NCBI RefSeq assembly: GCF_000240165.1
Contig: NC_017585.1
Span: 1,054,001 to 1,118,000, forward strand
Direction of reading: 5' to 3'
From: Streptantibioticus cattleyicolor NRRL 8057 = DSM 46488
GTDB taxonomy: Bacteria > Actinomycetota > Actinomycetes > Streptomycetales > Streptomycetaceae
Length of the DNA: 64,000 nucleotides
This document shows positions 26,501-34,710 of the stretch, piece after piece. A model generated the notes under the pieces. It ran no database searches. It saw only the letters and a program-made list of their open reading frames with translations, and was not told the DNA's origin. Every line of letters starts with the position of its first letter. Position 1 is the first letter of the stretch. A program made the position numbers and the translations under genes.

Positions 26501-27543
26501 TGTCCACCGCGTCGCACCTCGATCCGGATCTGCTGACGCTGCGGGACGGCAGTTTCGTGGCGGACATGGCGAGCGTCGGGTGCGCCGCGTTCGCCGGCGG
26601 GCGGATGGCGTTCGGGCCCACCGAGGTCGGACGGCGGGCGTTCGTCGGCAACGCCGCGTACCTGCCGGCCGGCACCAGGACCGGGCCCGGCTCGCTGATC
26701 GGGGTGGGCACGGTGCCGCCGCCGGACGGGGTGGCGGCGGGCACCTCGTGGCTGGGGTCGCCGGCGATCCGGCTGCCGGTGCGGCAGGGCAGCGGCGCGT
26801 TCCCCGAGGAGCTGACGTTCCGGCCGTCGCGGTGGGCGGTGCTCCAGCGGCTGGCCGTCGAGTGGTGCCGGGTCACGCTGCCCGCGACGCTGCTGGCCGC
26901 CGCCGTCTACGGCACGCTGCTGGCGGTGGGGGCGACGGCCCGGGCGGCCGGGACGAGGGTCGCGGTCGTCGCCGCCCCGGTCGCGGCGATGGCGGCCGGG
27001 ACGCTCGTCATCGCCTGCTGCGCGCTGCTCAAGTGGCTGGTCGTCGGCGGCTACCGGGCCCGGGTCGAGCCGCTGTGGAGCTGGTTCGTACGGCGTACCG
27101 AGTTCGTCACCGGGCTGTACGAGGCCGCCGCGGTCCCGGCCGGGCTGGGGCTGCTGACCGGGACCCCGTTCCTGCCGGTGGCGCTGCGCGGGTTCGGGGC
27201 CCGGATCGGGCGGCGGGTGTGGCTGGGCACGACCTACCTGACCGAGTTCGACCTGGTGCGGGTGGGCGACGACGCGGCGGTGGGGTTCGCGGTCTCGCTC
27301 CAGACCCATCTGTTCGAGGACCGCGTCATGAAGATGTCCCAGGTCACCGTGGGCCCCGGGGCGAGCGTCGGCGCCCGCTCGGTGGTGCTGTACGACTCCG
27401 TGGTCGGCGCCGGCGTACGGCTGGGCGCGCTGTCGCTGGTGATGAAGGGCGAACACCTCACCCGGGACACCGACTGGCGGGGCATCCCGGCGGAGACCCA
27501 GGACACGGCGGAGCCGGACCGCACCGTGGCGCGCGGCGCGTAG
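23590..27543 (+). CDS. Pls-type single-module membrane NRPS (poly-amino-acid synthetase)
   Basis: The 1317 residues match the layout and length (about 1319) of epsilon-poly-L-lysine synthetase Pls. An adenylation domain covers 1-510 (YTSGSSGRPKGVA, NTYGPTEATV, YRTGDLGR, SGKVDR). A carrier domain covers about 520-600 (FFTDLGGHSLLAAR, the Ser taking phosphopantetheine). Then follow six membrane helices in three pairs, near 615-680, 850-915 and 1095-1160, alternating with three soluble blocks rich in hexapeptide repeats (GARIGPGTQIAS, GARVGRWAEVST, GARIGRRVWLGTT). In Pls these blocks join the amino acids without classical condensation motifs, and none is seen here. The pocket motif FDFSVEEIW places Glu after the key Asp, which suits a basic side chain (inference). 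The product would be an isopeptide homopolymer such as poly-lysine or poly-diaminobutyrate. GAGGGAAA precedes the ATG. Confidence 0.88.
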   Translation: MDNPAPPRMHHVFERTCDRTPSATALECGEERFSYARLDARANRLAHFLRGLGLGEQPRVAVLLPRSPDLYAALLAVGKAGAVLVPVDPASPPDRVAHLVADCGAGTVLTTSALAPPPGTLPAPVTALDAHADEIAAQPATRPPPPPSGDDDPLAYVMYTSGSSGRPKGVAIAQSSIVNFLDVVPGVYGVRPDDRVHQGMTVSFDFSVEEIWPTWAVGATLVAGEDGAARFGAELADSLTARRITVLYCVPTLLATIPRELPAVRTLVVGGEACPPRLVERWSRPGRRILNTYGPTEATVTATCAELRPGRPVTIGRPLPTCTVVLLDERRRPVADGAVGEICVGGPGVARGYLGRPDLTADRFIRHPAAPGDGRLYRTGDLGRTTPDGEIEYLGRADDEVKIRGYRVDLGEIDGVLREDHEVADAVTTVRQPPDGDGGDRLSAYVRRAPGATAADEALAARLRARLRDRLPPYMVPASIDVLDAFPTMPSGKVDRRALPEPTRRGPFGTGPVAAAEGPLETRIRDVWAQMLGVPGESLPADADFFTDLGGHSLLAARAVSALREAGVGGGPALRDLYAHPTVRALAGHLEGRAGVPVRHREARQRPGSGRVAAAGAVQAGVVWLLLALLTCPVAWAYGRSGGTLAAGEAVGVTGAVFAGYLGVRWLVPPLLVRALTAGVGAGRYPLWGAVYLRLWTADRLLGVAPLPVLSGSPMMAGYLRLLGARIGPGTQIASGAVTLPAMLRIGAGASVGYGAVLRPWRVADGQVVVAPIEIGAGAYVGAGSVLEPGARVGPGGGLAEQSVLGPGESVPAGARRAGSPPVPVDALAPAVESMLREPAPPGWRPGPAAAALTALVLLEAAALLTIVPSLALFWWAALTLGAGRALVAAVPAGPLFVLTVCGVVASGRRLVLPRSPVGVHPVRSYLGVRKWVCDKLLEMSLAYTNPLYATLYTVPWLRLLGARVGRWAEVSTASHLDPDLLTLRDGSFVADMASVGCAAFAGGRMAFGPTEVGRRAFVGNAAYLPAGTRTGPGSLIGVGTVPPPDGVAAGTSWLGSPAIRLPVRQGSGAFPEELTFRPSRWAVLQRLAVEWCRVTLPATLLAAAVYGTLLAVGATARAAGTRVAVVAAPVAAMAAGTLVIACCALLKWLVVGGYRARVEPLWSWFVRRTEFVTGLYEAAAVPAGLGLLTGTPFLPVALRGFGARIGRRVWLGTTYLTEFDLVRVGDDAAVGFAVSLQTHLFEDRVMKMSQVTVGPGASVGARSVVLYDSVVGAGVRLGALSLVMKGEHLTRDTDWRGIPAETQDTAEPDRTVARGA

Positions 27544-27561
27544 GCTCCGCCGGCCCCCGGG

Positions 27562-27735
27562 TCACGGGGTGCGCAGCGCGCGCGGCAGCGTGAGCAGCCC
27601 GCGTTCGAACTCGTCACCGCGGTCGTGCGTGGCGAGCAGCGGAGCGGTGGCCCGCGGCCGCGGGTAGCGGTCGGCGGGCAACCGGTGCAGCCCGAGCCGC
27701 AGCAGCGGATCGGGCTCGTCGGGGTTGTCGACCAT
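27562..27735 (-). CDS. Small hypothetical ORF, possibly a regulator fragment
   Basis: This is a 57-residue reverse frame with strongly G/C-ending codons, an ATG at 27735 and AAGG six bases before it, ending 18 bp from the stop of the Pls-type gene. The end (DEFERGLLTLPRALRTP) faintly recalls the last helix of TetR-type proteins, so it could be a small gene or the tail of a lost regulator. I cannot assign a function. Confidence 0.3.
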   Translation of the reverse strand: MVDNPDEPDPLLRLGLHRLPADRYPRPRATAPLLATHDRGDEFERGLLTLPRALRTP

Positions 27736-27850
27736 CTGGCCCTTGTCGACCAGCGGGGAAGCCGGCGTCCCCGGCGCCGTGGCCGTGGGGTATCCCGCCG
27801 CTTCCTGGGAAGGCGTCCGCACGGGTCCTCGTACGAAAGGGGTGGAGGTC

Positions 27851-28246
27851 ATGACGCCGGCGTGGGACACGTTCCTGGAGCGCGTGCGGGAGCGCGGCGA
27901 GTACGCGTCCGACCAGGAGGCGGAGCGCTGCGCCCGGGTGGTGCTGGCCCTGCTCGGCACCCATCTGGTGGGCTCGGAGCGCGCCGAGCTCGCCCAGCGG
28001 CTGCCGGACCCGATGGCACACGTCCTGCTCGACACGGCGCCCGCGGCCGAACCGCTCGCGCCGGACGCCTTCCTCTCGGCGGTCGCCGCCTGGATCGAGG
28101 GGGCCACCGCGCAGACCGCCCGGTGGGACGTGGGCGCCGTGCTCAGCGTGGTCGCCGACGCCGCCGGGCCGGAGCTGACGCGCCGGGTGCTCGTCCAGTT
28201 GCCGCCCGGGTACGACCTGCTCTTCGGGCGCCCGGAACCGGCCTGA
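27851..28246 (+). CDS. DUF2267-family protein
   Basis: This 131-residue soluble helical protein follows the DUF2267 pattern (about 30 to 120): WDTFLERVRERGEYASDQEA, then LLGTHLVGSERAELAQRLPD and FLSAVAAWIEGAT, with a typical LPPGYDLLFG end. The family is of unknown biochemical role and is common in actinobacteria and cyanobacteria, often near stress genes. The ATG at 27851 has GGTGGAGG directly upstream; a version starting at 27725 adds an uncharacteristic tail. It follows the Pls-type gene after 300 bp and is not obviously linked to it. Confidence 0.85.
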   Translation: MTPAWDTFLERVRERGEYASDQEAERCARVVLALLGTHLVGSERAELAQRLPDPMAHVLLDTAPAAEPLAPDAFLSAVAAWIEGATAQTARWDVGAVLSVVADAAGPELTRRVLVQLPPGYDLLFGRPEPA

Positions 28247-28379
28247 GCCGCCCGGGGCGGAGCGTGATCTTCCAGTCGCCTACGGCGACCGGGTTTCCCC
28301 GTTCCCCCTTCCCGTCCCGGTCTGACGCACTATCATCACCGCAGTGAAGAGCACCGGACCGGGGTGAAGGACACGGGGG

Positions 28380-30407
28380 ATGAGCGGCGCCAGGCTGTAC
28401 GGCCGCAGGCGGATCGTCGACTTCGTCGACCACGCGCTGCGCCGTGACGGCGGCCCGCGACGGCCGCTGCCCATTCTGCTGCTGACCGGCCCGCGCGGCA
28501 GCGGCGGCAGCGCGCTCCTGGCCGAGCTGTGGGAGGAGTTCTCCCTCCGCGCGCTCGGCGCCCGCCTGGACCTGTCCGCCGCGCAGGGCGTCGAGGACAT
28601 CGTGCTCGCCACCATGCAGGGCCTCGGCCGCCGGGTACCGGGGATCCGGCCGATCGACTTCCCGCGGCTGCGGATGGCGTTCAAGGCGCTGAGCTTCGTC
28701 GACGACGGCGGCGGACGGGTGGCCTTCGAGGCATACCTGCGCGCCGGACGCCGGGACGCGGCGGTGATGTCGGCGCTGTACGACTGGGCCGACCGGGCGG
28801 CCCCGCTGCTCAACTCGCCCGGCCGGCAACTGCTGATGACCGCCGCCGTGCGCGCGCTGGGCGGCCTGCTGTCCGGCATCCGGGGGCGCCGCGACGCGCG
28901 GATCCTGCGCTGGTACGCCGGCAACGGCATATCCAGCGGCGGCACCGAGTACGACCCGCTGTGGGAGCTGTACGGCTGGCACCACCAGCAACTGCCCGCC
29001 GCCGCCCGCAAGGTGGGCAAGACCCTGTGCGCCGCCTTCCTCGCCGACCTGCGCTCCGACTTCCACGACGTCACCGTGGTCCACGGCCGGCGCCCCGCCA
29101 ACTGCCTGCTGCTGCTCGACAACACCGGCGGCCGGGCGGGCGAGCTGTTCCTGGAACTCCTCGCCGAATGCCGCCGCGACGACCACCGCGCCCGCGCCCT
29201 GCCCGACCCCGCGGTGATCGTGGCCGTCCAGCGCGGCCGGGTACGCCGCCGTACCGGCGAGCCGGTCGCCGCCACCGACGAGCGGCTGGTCCTGCCCGCC
29301 CGCGACCCGGCCGGCCCCGACGACGACCACCCCACCTGGTGGTACCCGGTCCGCCTCACCGACCTCGGCGAACGCGACGTGGCGGAGGTGTGCCGCAGCA
29401 GCGTGCTCGGCAGCGGCTCCCGCGACGCCGACTTCCTCCACGCCCTCACCGGCGGCCACCCGGCGGCCACCGACCGGCTCGCCACCCTGCTGGCGATCTT
29501 CGGCCGGCAGCCCTTCGACCCCCGCCGCCTCCTCGACACCCCGTTACCCCCCGCCCACCAGCTCCCGGACCACTGGGCCGCCGACGACCCGGGCGACGAC
29601 GGCGACGGCGACGACGAGCCGACCGTCGAGGACCATCTGCTGGCCCGCACCCTCGGCGCCGACTTCGCCACCGCGCCGGAGGCCACCGCCGACGGCGAGG
29701 ACGACCCGCTGCTCGACACCATGGCCGTGCTGGCGGCCACCCCCGGGCTGCGCCCCGCCGCCTGCACCGCCACCCTGGCCTACCTCGGCTGGGACGCCGC
29801 GGACGCCACCGAGGCCCGGCAGCGGCTCGCCGCCGCGCTGTGGCTGGAGGAGGACCCGGGCGGTGCGGCCTCCCGCGTGCACCCGCTCGCCGCGCTGCTG
29901 CTGCGCCGCCGGCTCGCCCGGCGACCGCGGCTGTGGCGCGACGTCCACGAAGGCTACGCGGTCCACTACTCCCGCCACGGCGACACCGTCCTCCACCAGC
30001 ACCACACACTGGCCCGGGCGGAACCGTCCGACCCCACGGCGCTCGCCCAGGTCGTCGGACACCTGGCCAAGCGCTTCGACGACGAGGACACCGGCCGGGA
30101 GGAGTGGCTGGCGGTGCTCGACCGGATCACCGCCGCCCCCACCCGGCTGCGCACCACGAGGGATCCGCGCGGCTTCGTCACCACACTGGCCGGCGCCGCC
30201 GACCCCGGCGACCGCGAACGCATCCTCACCCGGCTCACCGTCGCGCGCTGGCTCCACCACGACCGGTGCTTCGACCCGTTCCACCGGCTCGCGCAGCTGA
30301 TCGCCAACGAGTACGACTACCTGGCCGCGCTGAGCGCCGACGACAGCGACGTGCTCTTCCGCCGGTCCGCCCAGCACCGCGCCCTGCAAAGCCTGTGGGA
30401 GGGGTGA
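28380..30407 (+). CDS. STAND-like P-loop protein with degenerate Walker A
   Basis: This 675-residue cytoplasmic protein opens with LYGRRRIVDFVDHAL, a usual lead-in to STAND/AAA NTPase modules, then LLLTGPRGSGGSALL. The Walker A lysine is replaced by Gly43. The Walker B-like strand is NCLLLLDNTGG with Asn after Asp, so ATP hydrolysis is doubtful though nucleotide binding may remain. A helical middle (about 60-230), an acidic linker (about 390-430) and an all-helical C-terminus (about 430-675, HPLAALLLRRRLARRPRLWR) complete it; the last part resembles effector-associated or repeat regions. The stop overlaps the start of the next gene by 4 bp, tying it to the membrane-anchored sensor protein. 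I infer a transmembrane signalling pair with a pseudo-ATPase; the output is unknown. Confidence 0.8.
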   Translation: MSGARLYGRRRIVDFVDHALRRDGGPRRPLPILLLTGPRGSGGSALLAELWEEFSLRALGARLDLSAAQGVEDIVLATMQGLGRRVPGIRPIDFPRLRMAFKALSFVDDGGGRVAFEAYLRAGRRDAAVMSALYDWADRAAPLLNSPGRQLLMTAAVRALGGLLSGIRGRRDARILRWYAGNGISSGGTEYDPLWELYGWHHQQLPAAARKVGKTLCAAFLADLRSDFHDVTVVHGRRPANCLLLLDNTGGRAGELFLELLAECRRDDHRARALPDPAVIVAVQRGRVRRRTGEPVAATDERLVLPARDPAGPDDDHPTWWYPVRLTDLGERDVAEVCRSSVLGSGSRDADFLHALTGGHPAATDRLATLLAIFGRQPFDPRRLLDTPLPPAHQLPDHWAADDPGDDGDGDDEPTVEDHLLARTLGADFATAPEATADGEDDPLLDTMAVLAATPGLRPAACTATLAYLGWDAADATEARQRLAAALWLEEDPGGAASRVHPLAALLLRRRLARRPRLWRDVHEGYAVHYSRHGDTVLHQHHTLARAEPSDPTALAQVVGHLAKRFDDEDTGREEWLAVLDRITAAPTRLRTTRDPRGFVTTLAGAADPGDRERILTRLTVARWLHHDRCFDPFHRLAQLIANEYDYLAALSADDSDVLFRRSAQHRALQSLWEG

Positions 30408-31987
30408 ACGTGCCGCCACGTCCGTTGGCCTTCGTCCGCCGATGGTTCGGCAATCTGCCGTCCCGGGCCAGGGCGACCGTGGTGCTGCTGTGCGTGCTCG
30501 CGCTCGGCGGGGCCTGCTACGGGCTGTACGGCCCGGTGACCGAGCTGCTGGATCCGCCGTGCATGCGGTCGGGGGCGACGGACGTCACCCACCGGGGGGC
30601 CGGCGGGGAGTGCATCGGGATCACGGACGGCGCCTTCGTCTTCGACTCCGCCCTCGGCGACGTCGAGCGGCGCATCCGCGAGGAGGACGAGCAGGTCGTC
30701 CGGGACCATCCGCACAACTACGCCAGCGTGGTGCTGCTGCTGCCGATCTCCTCCGACAAGGGCAGCATCATGTCGATGACCAACGCGGTCGAGCAGGTCA
30801 AGGGTGCCTTCACCGCGCAGTACTACACCAACCGGCACAGCGTCGAAGGCATCTCCCCCTACATCCGCCTGCTCATCGGCAGCGACGGCTACCAGGCCAA
30901 CGAGTCCGCGGCGGCGGCCGACGTCATCGAGCGCGCCGCGGCCCGCGAACACATCGCCGCCGTCTCCGGCCTCGGCCTGAGCCTGGACGGCACCCAGGAC
31001 ACCGTACGTCGTCTGACGGCACGTCAGATACCGGTGTTCGGCGCCACCGTCACCGCCGACACCTTCAACAACATCAGGAACTTCGTCCGGGTCTCCCCCG
31101 GCAACGCCGACAACACCCGTGCCGCGGTGGACTACGTGGCGGCGCAGTACCGGCGGGCCGTCCTGGTGGAGGACGAGAACGGCGGCGACAGTTACGACGC
31201 CACCATGGTCGACGGGTTCAACGGCCTCAGCAGGCACTCCTCGCTGAAGATCGTGCAGACCGAGACCTACGACACCACCGACCGCGACCGCCCCGGGCTC
31301 TCCGGCCAGGCCCGGCAGGAGGCGGAGGACGTGGTCAACACCCGCATCAGCCAGATGCCGGTGGACATCTGCGCCGCCCAGCCCGCGGTGGTGCTCTTCG
31401 GCGGGCGCGGCCAGGACCTCGGCACGCTGCTGCACGCGCTCTCCTCCGCCTGCCTGGACAAGCCGATCACCCTGATCAGCGGTGACGACGTGACCAACCT
31501 GCCGGACACCGCGCGGCTCAGGCAGGACCTCGCGGACGGCCGGCTCACCGTGGAGTACGCCGGCGTCGCCCACCCCGACGAGTGGAACGTGTCGCAGAAC
31601 TCGGCCGGACCCCAGGACGAGCAGGACGGCAAGCAGGGCTTCACCGTCTTCCACACCGCCTTCGAGGGCCTGTTCCGCGGCGATCCGCTCAGCGACGGCA
31701 ACACGATGATGGCTTACGACGCGACGCTGGCCGCGGTGTCGGCGATCCGGCTCACGGCGCTGCCCCAGCCGAAGCCGGAGGCGGTCGCCGCCGAACTCGG
31801 CGCGCTCCACGACGCCCACCGGGTGCTCGGCTCCACCGGGCCGCTCCGCTTCACCGCCGACTACCGGGGCAGCGACAACGGCAGCAACCCGGTGGACAAG
31901 GCCATCCCCATCCTGCGGCTGCGCCGGGACGGCAGCTCCGAGGTGCGCACCGTCGAATGGCCCCGGGAGCACCGCCCGGCACCGTGA
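30404..31987 (+). CDS. Membrane-anchored type 1 periplasmic-binding-protein-like sensor
   Basis: The 527 residues start with a basic segment, one membrane helix at about 22-45 (ATVVLLCVLALGGACYGLYG) and then a large extracytoplasmic domain. It reads like a Leu/Ile/Val-binding protein: YASVVLLLPISSDKGS, AAVSGLGLSLDGTQDTVRRL, IPVFGATVTADTF, FVRVSPGNADNTRAAVDYVA and LVEDENGGDSYDATMVDGF. No transporter genes are nearby and the protein keeps its membrane anchor, so it is more likely a ligand sensor than an importer component. It overlaps the P-loop protein gene (GTGA), and the pair is best viewed as one unit. A second GTG at 30410 is an alternative start. Confidence 0.83.
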   Translation: MNVPPRPLAFVRRWFGNLPSRARATVVLLCVLALGGACYGLYGPVTELLDPPCMRSGATDVTHRGAGGECIGITDGAFVFDSALGDVERRIREEDEQVVRDHPHNYASVVLLLPISSDKGSIMSMTNAVEQVKGAFTAQYYTNRHSVEGISPYIRLLIGSDGYQANESAAAADVIERAAAREHIAAVSGLGLSLDGTQDTVRRLTARQIPVFGATVTADTFNNIRNFVRVSPGNADNTRAAVDYVAAQYRRAVLVEDENGGDSYDATMVDGFNGLSRHSSLKIVQTETYDTTDRDRPGLSGQARQEAEDVVNTRISQMPVDICAAQPAVVLFGGRGQDLGTLLHALSSACLDKPITLISGDDVTNLPDTARLRQDLADGRLTVEYAGVAHPDEWNVSQNSAGPQDEQDGKQGFTVFHTAFEGLFRGDPLSDGNTMMAYDATLAAVSAIRLTALPQPKPEAVAAELGALHDAHRVLGSTGPLRFTADYRGSDNGSNPVDKAIPILRLRRDGSSEVRTVEWPREHRPAP

Positions 31988-31994
31988 GCCGGGC

Positions 31995-32435
31995 TCAGCC
32001 CCACAGCGGGTACACCACGTCACGGCCGGTGCCGGCCGGGTGGTTCGCCGGGTAGTGGACGGTCAGCCGGGTGAAGTGCCACCGGCCCGGGTGGCCGGGC
32101 CACGCCTTGGGGTGGTCGAGGCGCACGGTGGCGCGGTAGCCGTGGAAGTGGCCGGCGGCGCAGTACGGGCGGCAGTCGTTGACCTGGTCGCGTGCGGTGG
32201 CCACCGCGGAGCCGGGACTCCAGCCGGACCAGTGCAGCGACGTGAGGTAGTTGTTGCCGTCGCCGCAGGCGAGGAGGAAGGAGCCGGGGCGGACCCGGGC
32301 CTGGTCGGCGCAGTCGAGGACGACCGGGTGGGCGCCGGAGGGCGGCGCGGCCGAGGCCGGGGCCGAGGCCGTCACCGCGGCCATCGCGGCCCCGGCACCG
32401 ATCAGGACTGCTGCGTGCACCTTGCGAACTCGCAT
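31995..32435 (-). CDS. Small secreted protein of unknown function
   Basis: The ATG at 32435 (GGCGGTGG upstream) gives 146 residues with a clean signal peptide: MRVRKVHAAVLIGAGAAMAA then ASAPASAAP, cut near residue 29. The mature domain holds four cysteines (VLDCADQARV, LLACGDG, VNDCRPYCAAGHF), suggesting two disulfides, and aromatic residues (LTSLHWSGWSPGSAVATA). It resembles widespread streptomycete exported proteins of unknown role. It ends 7 bp from the convergent sensor gene. Confidence 0.78.
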   Translation of the reverse strand: MRVRKVHAAVLIGAGAAMAAVTASAPASAAPPSGAHPVVLDCADQARVRPGSFLLACGDGNNYLTSLHWSGWSPGSAVATARDQVNDCRPYCAAGHFHGYRATVRLDHPKAWPGHPGRWHFTRLTVHYPANHPAGTGRDVVYPLWG

Positions 32436-32638
32436 GTCGCCACCGCCTGGGGGCTTGCTGTGTCCGGTTGCGTCTCGTTCTCCCCGCCACGCTACGACCG
32501 GTCGCGGGGGACGATCCACCCTTTGGTGTCACAAACCGGCAACACCGGTGGGCACCGGGCGGGCGCGCGCCGGTTCGCGTGCCCCGTTACGGCGGACGTG
32601 CGGCGCGCAACGCCCCCGTACGGCAAGGGGGTTGGCGC

Positions 32639-33067
32639 TCAGCGCTCCAGCAGGTCGCCCAGGCGGTCGAGGAGCGGGAGCAGCGCGGCCCGTTCGGCGG
32701 GGGTGAGCGCCGTGAGAGCGGTGTGCAGCCGGTGCATGTCGGAGCGGAGCCGGTGGGCCAGCTCGCGGCCGGGGGCGGTGGGGGTCACCACCTTGCTGCG
32801 GCGGTCGTGCGGGGCGGTCTCCCGGCGTACCAGGCCACGGGCCTCCATGCGCGCGATGAGCCCGGTGGCGTTGGAGGCGTCGCAGACCAGGTGGTCGGCG
32901 AGGGCGCGCATGGACAGCGGTTGGTCGAGGGCGATCAGGGCCCGGGCCTGTGCCGTGGTGAGCCCGTGGCGCTGGGCGACCTCGGCCAGCTCGTCGTGGT
33001 AGGCGCGGACCGTGCGGGCCAGCGGTTCGACCAGGTCGGCGGGGGAGGGGTGGGTGGTGTCGGACAC
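32639..33067 (-). CDS. MarR-family transcriptional regulator
   Basis: This 142-residue dimeric winged-helix repressor has LSMRALADHLVCDASNATGL as the recognition helix-turn-helix, GLVRRETAPHDRRSKVVTPT as the wing, and flanking helices for dimerisation. One Cys (VCDAS) sits next to the recognition helix and could sense oxidants or electrophiles, as in some MarR proteins (inference). It is divergent from an aldehyde dehydrogenase gene across 80 bp containing a promoter and inverted repeats, so it probably represses that gene and itself. The stretch downstream to 32435 holds a weak GC hairpin (near 32610-32632) and no other gene. Confidence 0.92.
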   Translation of the reverse strand: MSDTTHPSPADLVEPLARTVRAYHDELAEVAQRHGLTTAQARALIALDQPLSMRALADHLVCDASNATGLIARMEARGLVRRETAPHDRRSKVVTPTAPGRELAHRLRSDMHRLHTALTALTPAERAALLPLLDRLGDLLER

Positions 33068-33089
33068 GGGGAGAGGTTACCGCGATCGC

Positions 33090-33121
33090 TTGACATCCTC
33101 AATGGTTGCTCTTTACATTGA
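33090..33121 (+). promoter_or_regulatory. Sigma70-type promoter with overlapping MarR-like inverted repeat
   Basis: TTGACA (33090-33095) is followed after 17 bases by TTACAT (33113-33118), a near-consensus vegetative promoter reading toward the aldehyde dehydrogenase. The inverted repeat TCAATG-N11-CATTGA (33099-33121) covers the spacer and -10, where a bound repressor would block polymerase. A second repeat, TTGATGATCTCAA, lies at about 33131-33143. Confidence 0.6.
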
Positions 33122-33147
33122 ACTTGTTACTTGATGATCTCAAGCGA

Positions 33148-34485
33148 ATGGTGTCAACCGTGAGCACGACCCCCGCCCCCGCCGAAACCCCCGCCGACGT
33201 GGTCGCCCGGCTGCGCGCCACCTTCCGTACCGGCCGCACCCGCCCGCTCGCCTGGCGCACCGAGCAGCTGCGCCGGCTGCGCCGGATGCTCACCGAGGAG
33301 GGGGCCGAGCTGATCGCCGCCCTCCACGCCGACCTCGGCAAGAGCGAGGCCGAGGCGCGCCGCACCGAGATCGACTTCACGGTCCGCGAGATCGACCACA
33401 CCCTGGACCACCTCGACCAGTGGCTGGCGCCGCGGCCGGCCCCGGTGCCCGCCTTCCTCGGCGACGCCACCGCCTGGACGGTCCTCGACCCGCTGGGCGT
33501 CGTCCTCGTGATCGCCCCGTGGAACTACCCGGCGCAACTGCTGCTCGCCCCTGTGGTCGGCGCCCTCGCCTCCGGCAACTGCGTGGTCGCCAAGCCCAGC
33601 GAGCTGGCCCCGGCCACCTCCGCCGCCCTCGCCCGGCTGCTCCCGCGCCATCTGGACACCGACGCCGTCGCCGTGGTCGAGGGCGGGGTGCCGGAGACCA
33701 CGGCGCTGCTGGAGCAGCGGTTCGACCACATCCTGTACACCGGCAACGCCACCGTCGGACGCGTCGTGATGACGGCCGCCGCCCGCCACCTGACCCCGGT
33801 CACCCTCGAACTCGGCGGCAAGTCACCGGCGTTCGTCGACGCCGGCACCGACCCCGCCGTCGTGGCGGCCCGGCTCGCGGCCGGCAAGTTCCTCAACGCC
33901 GGGCAGACCTGCGTCGCCCCCGACTACGTCCTCACCGACCCCGGCACCGCACGCGCCCTCGAAGCCGCGCTCGCCGACGCGGTCCGCGGCCTGTACGGAC
34001 CGGACCCGGCCGCCTCGCCGGAGTACGGGCGCATCGTCAACGAACGCCACTTCGACCGGCTGACCGCGCTGCTCGGCTCCGGCCGTACCGTCGTCGGCGG
34101 TGAGCACGACCGGGCCACCCGGTACATCGCGCCCACCGTGCTCGCCGAGGTGCCCGCCGACGCCCCGGTGATGCGGGAGGAGATCTTCGGCCCCATCCTG
34201 CCGATCGTCGAGGTGGCCGGGGTGGACGAGGCGATCGCGTTCATCAACGGGCGGGAGAAGCCGCTGGCGCTCTACGCGTTCACCGACTCCGCCGAGGTGC
34301 GGCGGCGGCTGACGGCCGAAACCTCCTCCGGCGGCCTCGGGTTCGGGCTGCCGGTCGCCCATCTGACCGTCCCCGACCTGCCGTTCGGCGGCGTCGGCGA
34401 GAGCGGCATGGGCCGCTACCACGGCCACTGGTCGATCGAGACGTTCAGCCACCGCAAGGCGGTGCTCGGCAAGCCCCTCGGCTGA
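33148..34485 (+). CDS. NAD(P)-dependent aldehyde dehydrogenase
   Basis: The 445 residues match the shorter class 3-like aldehyde dehydrogenases that oxidise medium- or long-chain aliphatic aldehydes to acids. Visible motifs are [20 protein letters not shown] (cofactor region), [32 protein letters not shown] with the catalytic Glu, GQTCVAPDY with the nucleophilic Cys, and [11 protein letters not shown]. There is no membrane tail. The ATG at 33148 is immediately followed by a GTG, which may be the real start; an ATG-like start further up would sit inside the promoter. Expression is probably controlled by the divergent MarR protein. Confidence 0.93.
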   Translation: MVSTVSTTPAPAETPADVVARLRATFRTGRTRPLAWRTEQLRRLRRMLTEEGAELIAALHADLGKSEAEARRTEIDFTVREIDHTLDHLDQWLAPRPAPVPAFLGDATAWTVLDPLGVVLVIAPWNYPAQLLLAPVVGALASGNCVVAKPSELAPATSAALARLLPRHLDTDAVAVVEGGVPETTALLEQRFDHILYTGNATVGRVVMTAAARHLTPVTLELGGKSPAFVDAGTDPAVVAARLAAGKFLNAGQTCVAPDYVLTDPGTARALEAALADAVRGLYGPDPAASPEYGRIVNERHFDRLTALLGSGRTVVGGEHDRATRYIAPTVLAEVPADAPVMREEIFGPILPIVEVAGVDEAIAFINGREKPLALYAFTDSAEVRRRLTAETSSGGLGFGLPVAHLTVPDLPFGGVGESGMGRYHGHWSIETFSHRKAVLGKPLG

Positions 34486-34710
34486 CCGGCTTCGGCAACG
34501 GTCGTTCACAGCGTCCGTGACTGCATTTACGCCCCAACCGGGCGCTCCCCTCGGCGCGGACCTGTGTGATGACCCGAAAGAACGCACCTGCCGCGGAACG
34601 GCAGACCATCGGGGCCGCCGACCCTAACCTGCTTAAGGCCCCAACGCGGCACGTGAGCGGTGAGGGTGCCCACCTGGCGCGACGCCCACGATGAAGGGAA
34701 GTGCAGGCCG

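Noticed and set aside
23278..27456. Long reverse open frame across the Pls-type gene
   Set aside because: Composition is His/Arg/Gly/Gln-rich as expected for antisense of a GC-rich gene, with no motifs.
28529..30403. Single 1152-residue protein joining the region before the binding-protein sensor
   Set aside because: The part before 30404 is an out-of-frame reading of the P-loop gene; the true sensor begins at the GTGA overlap.
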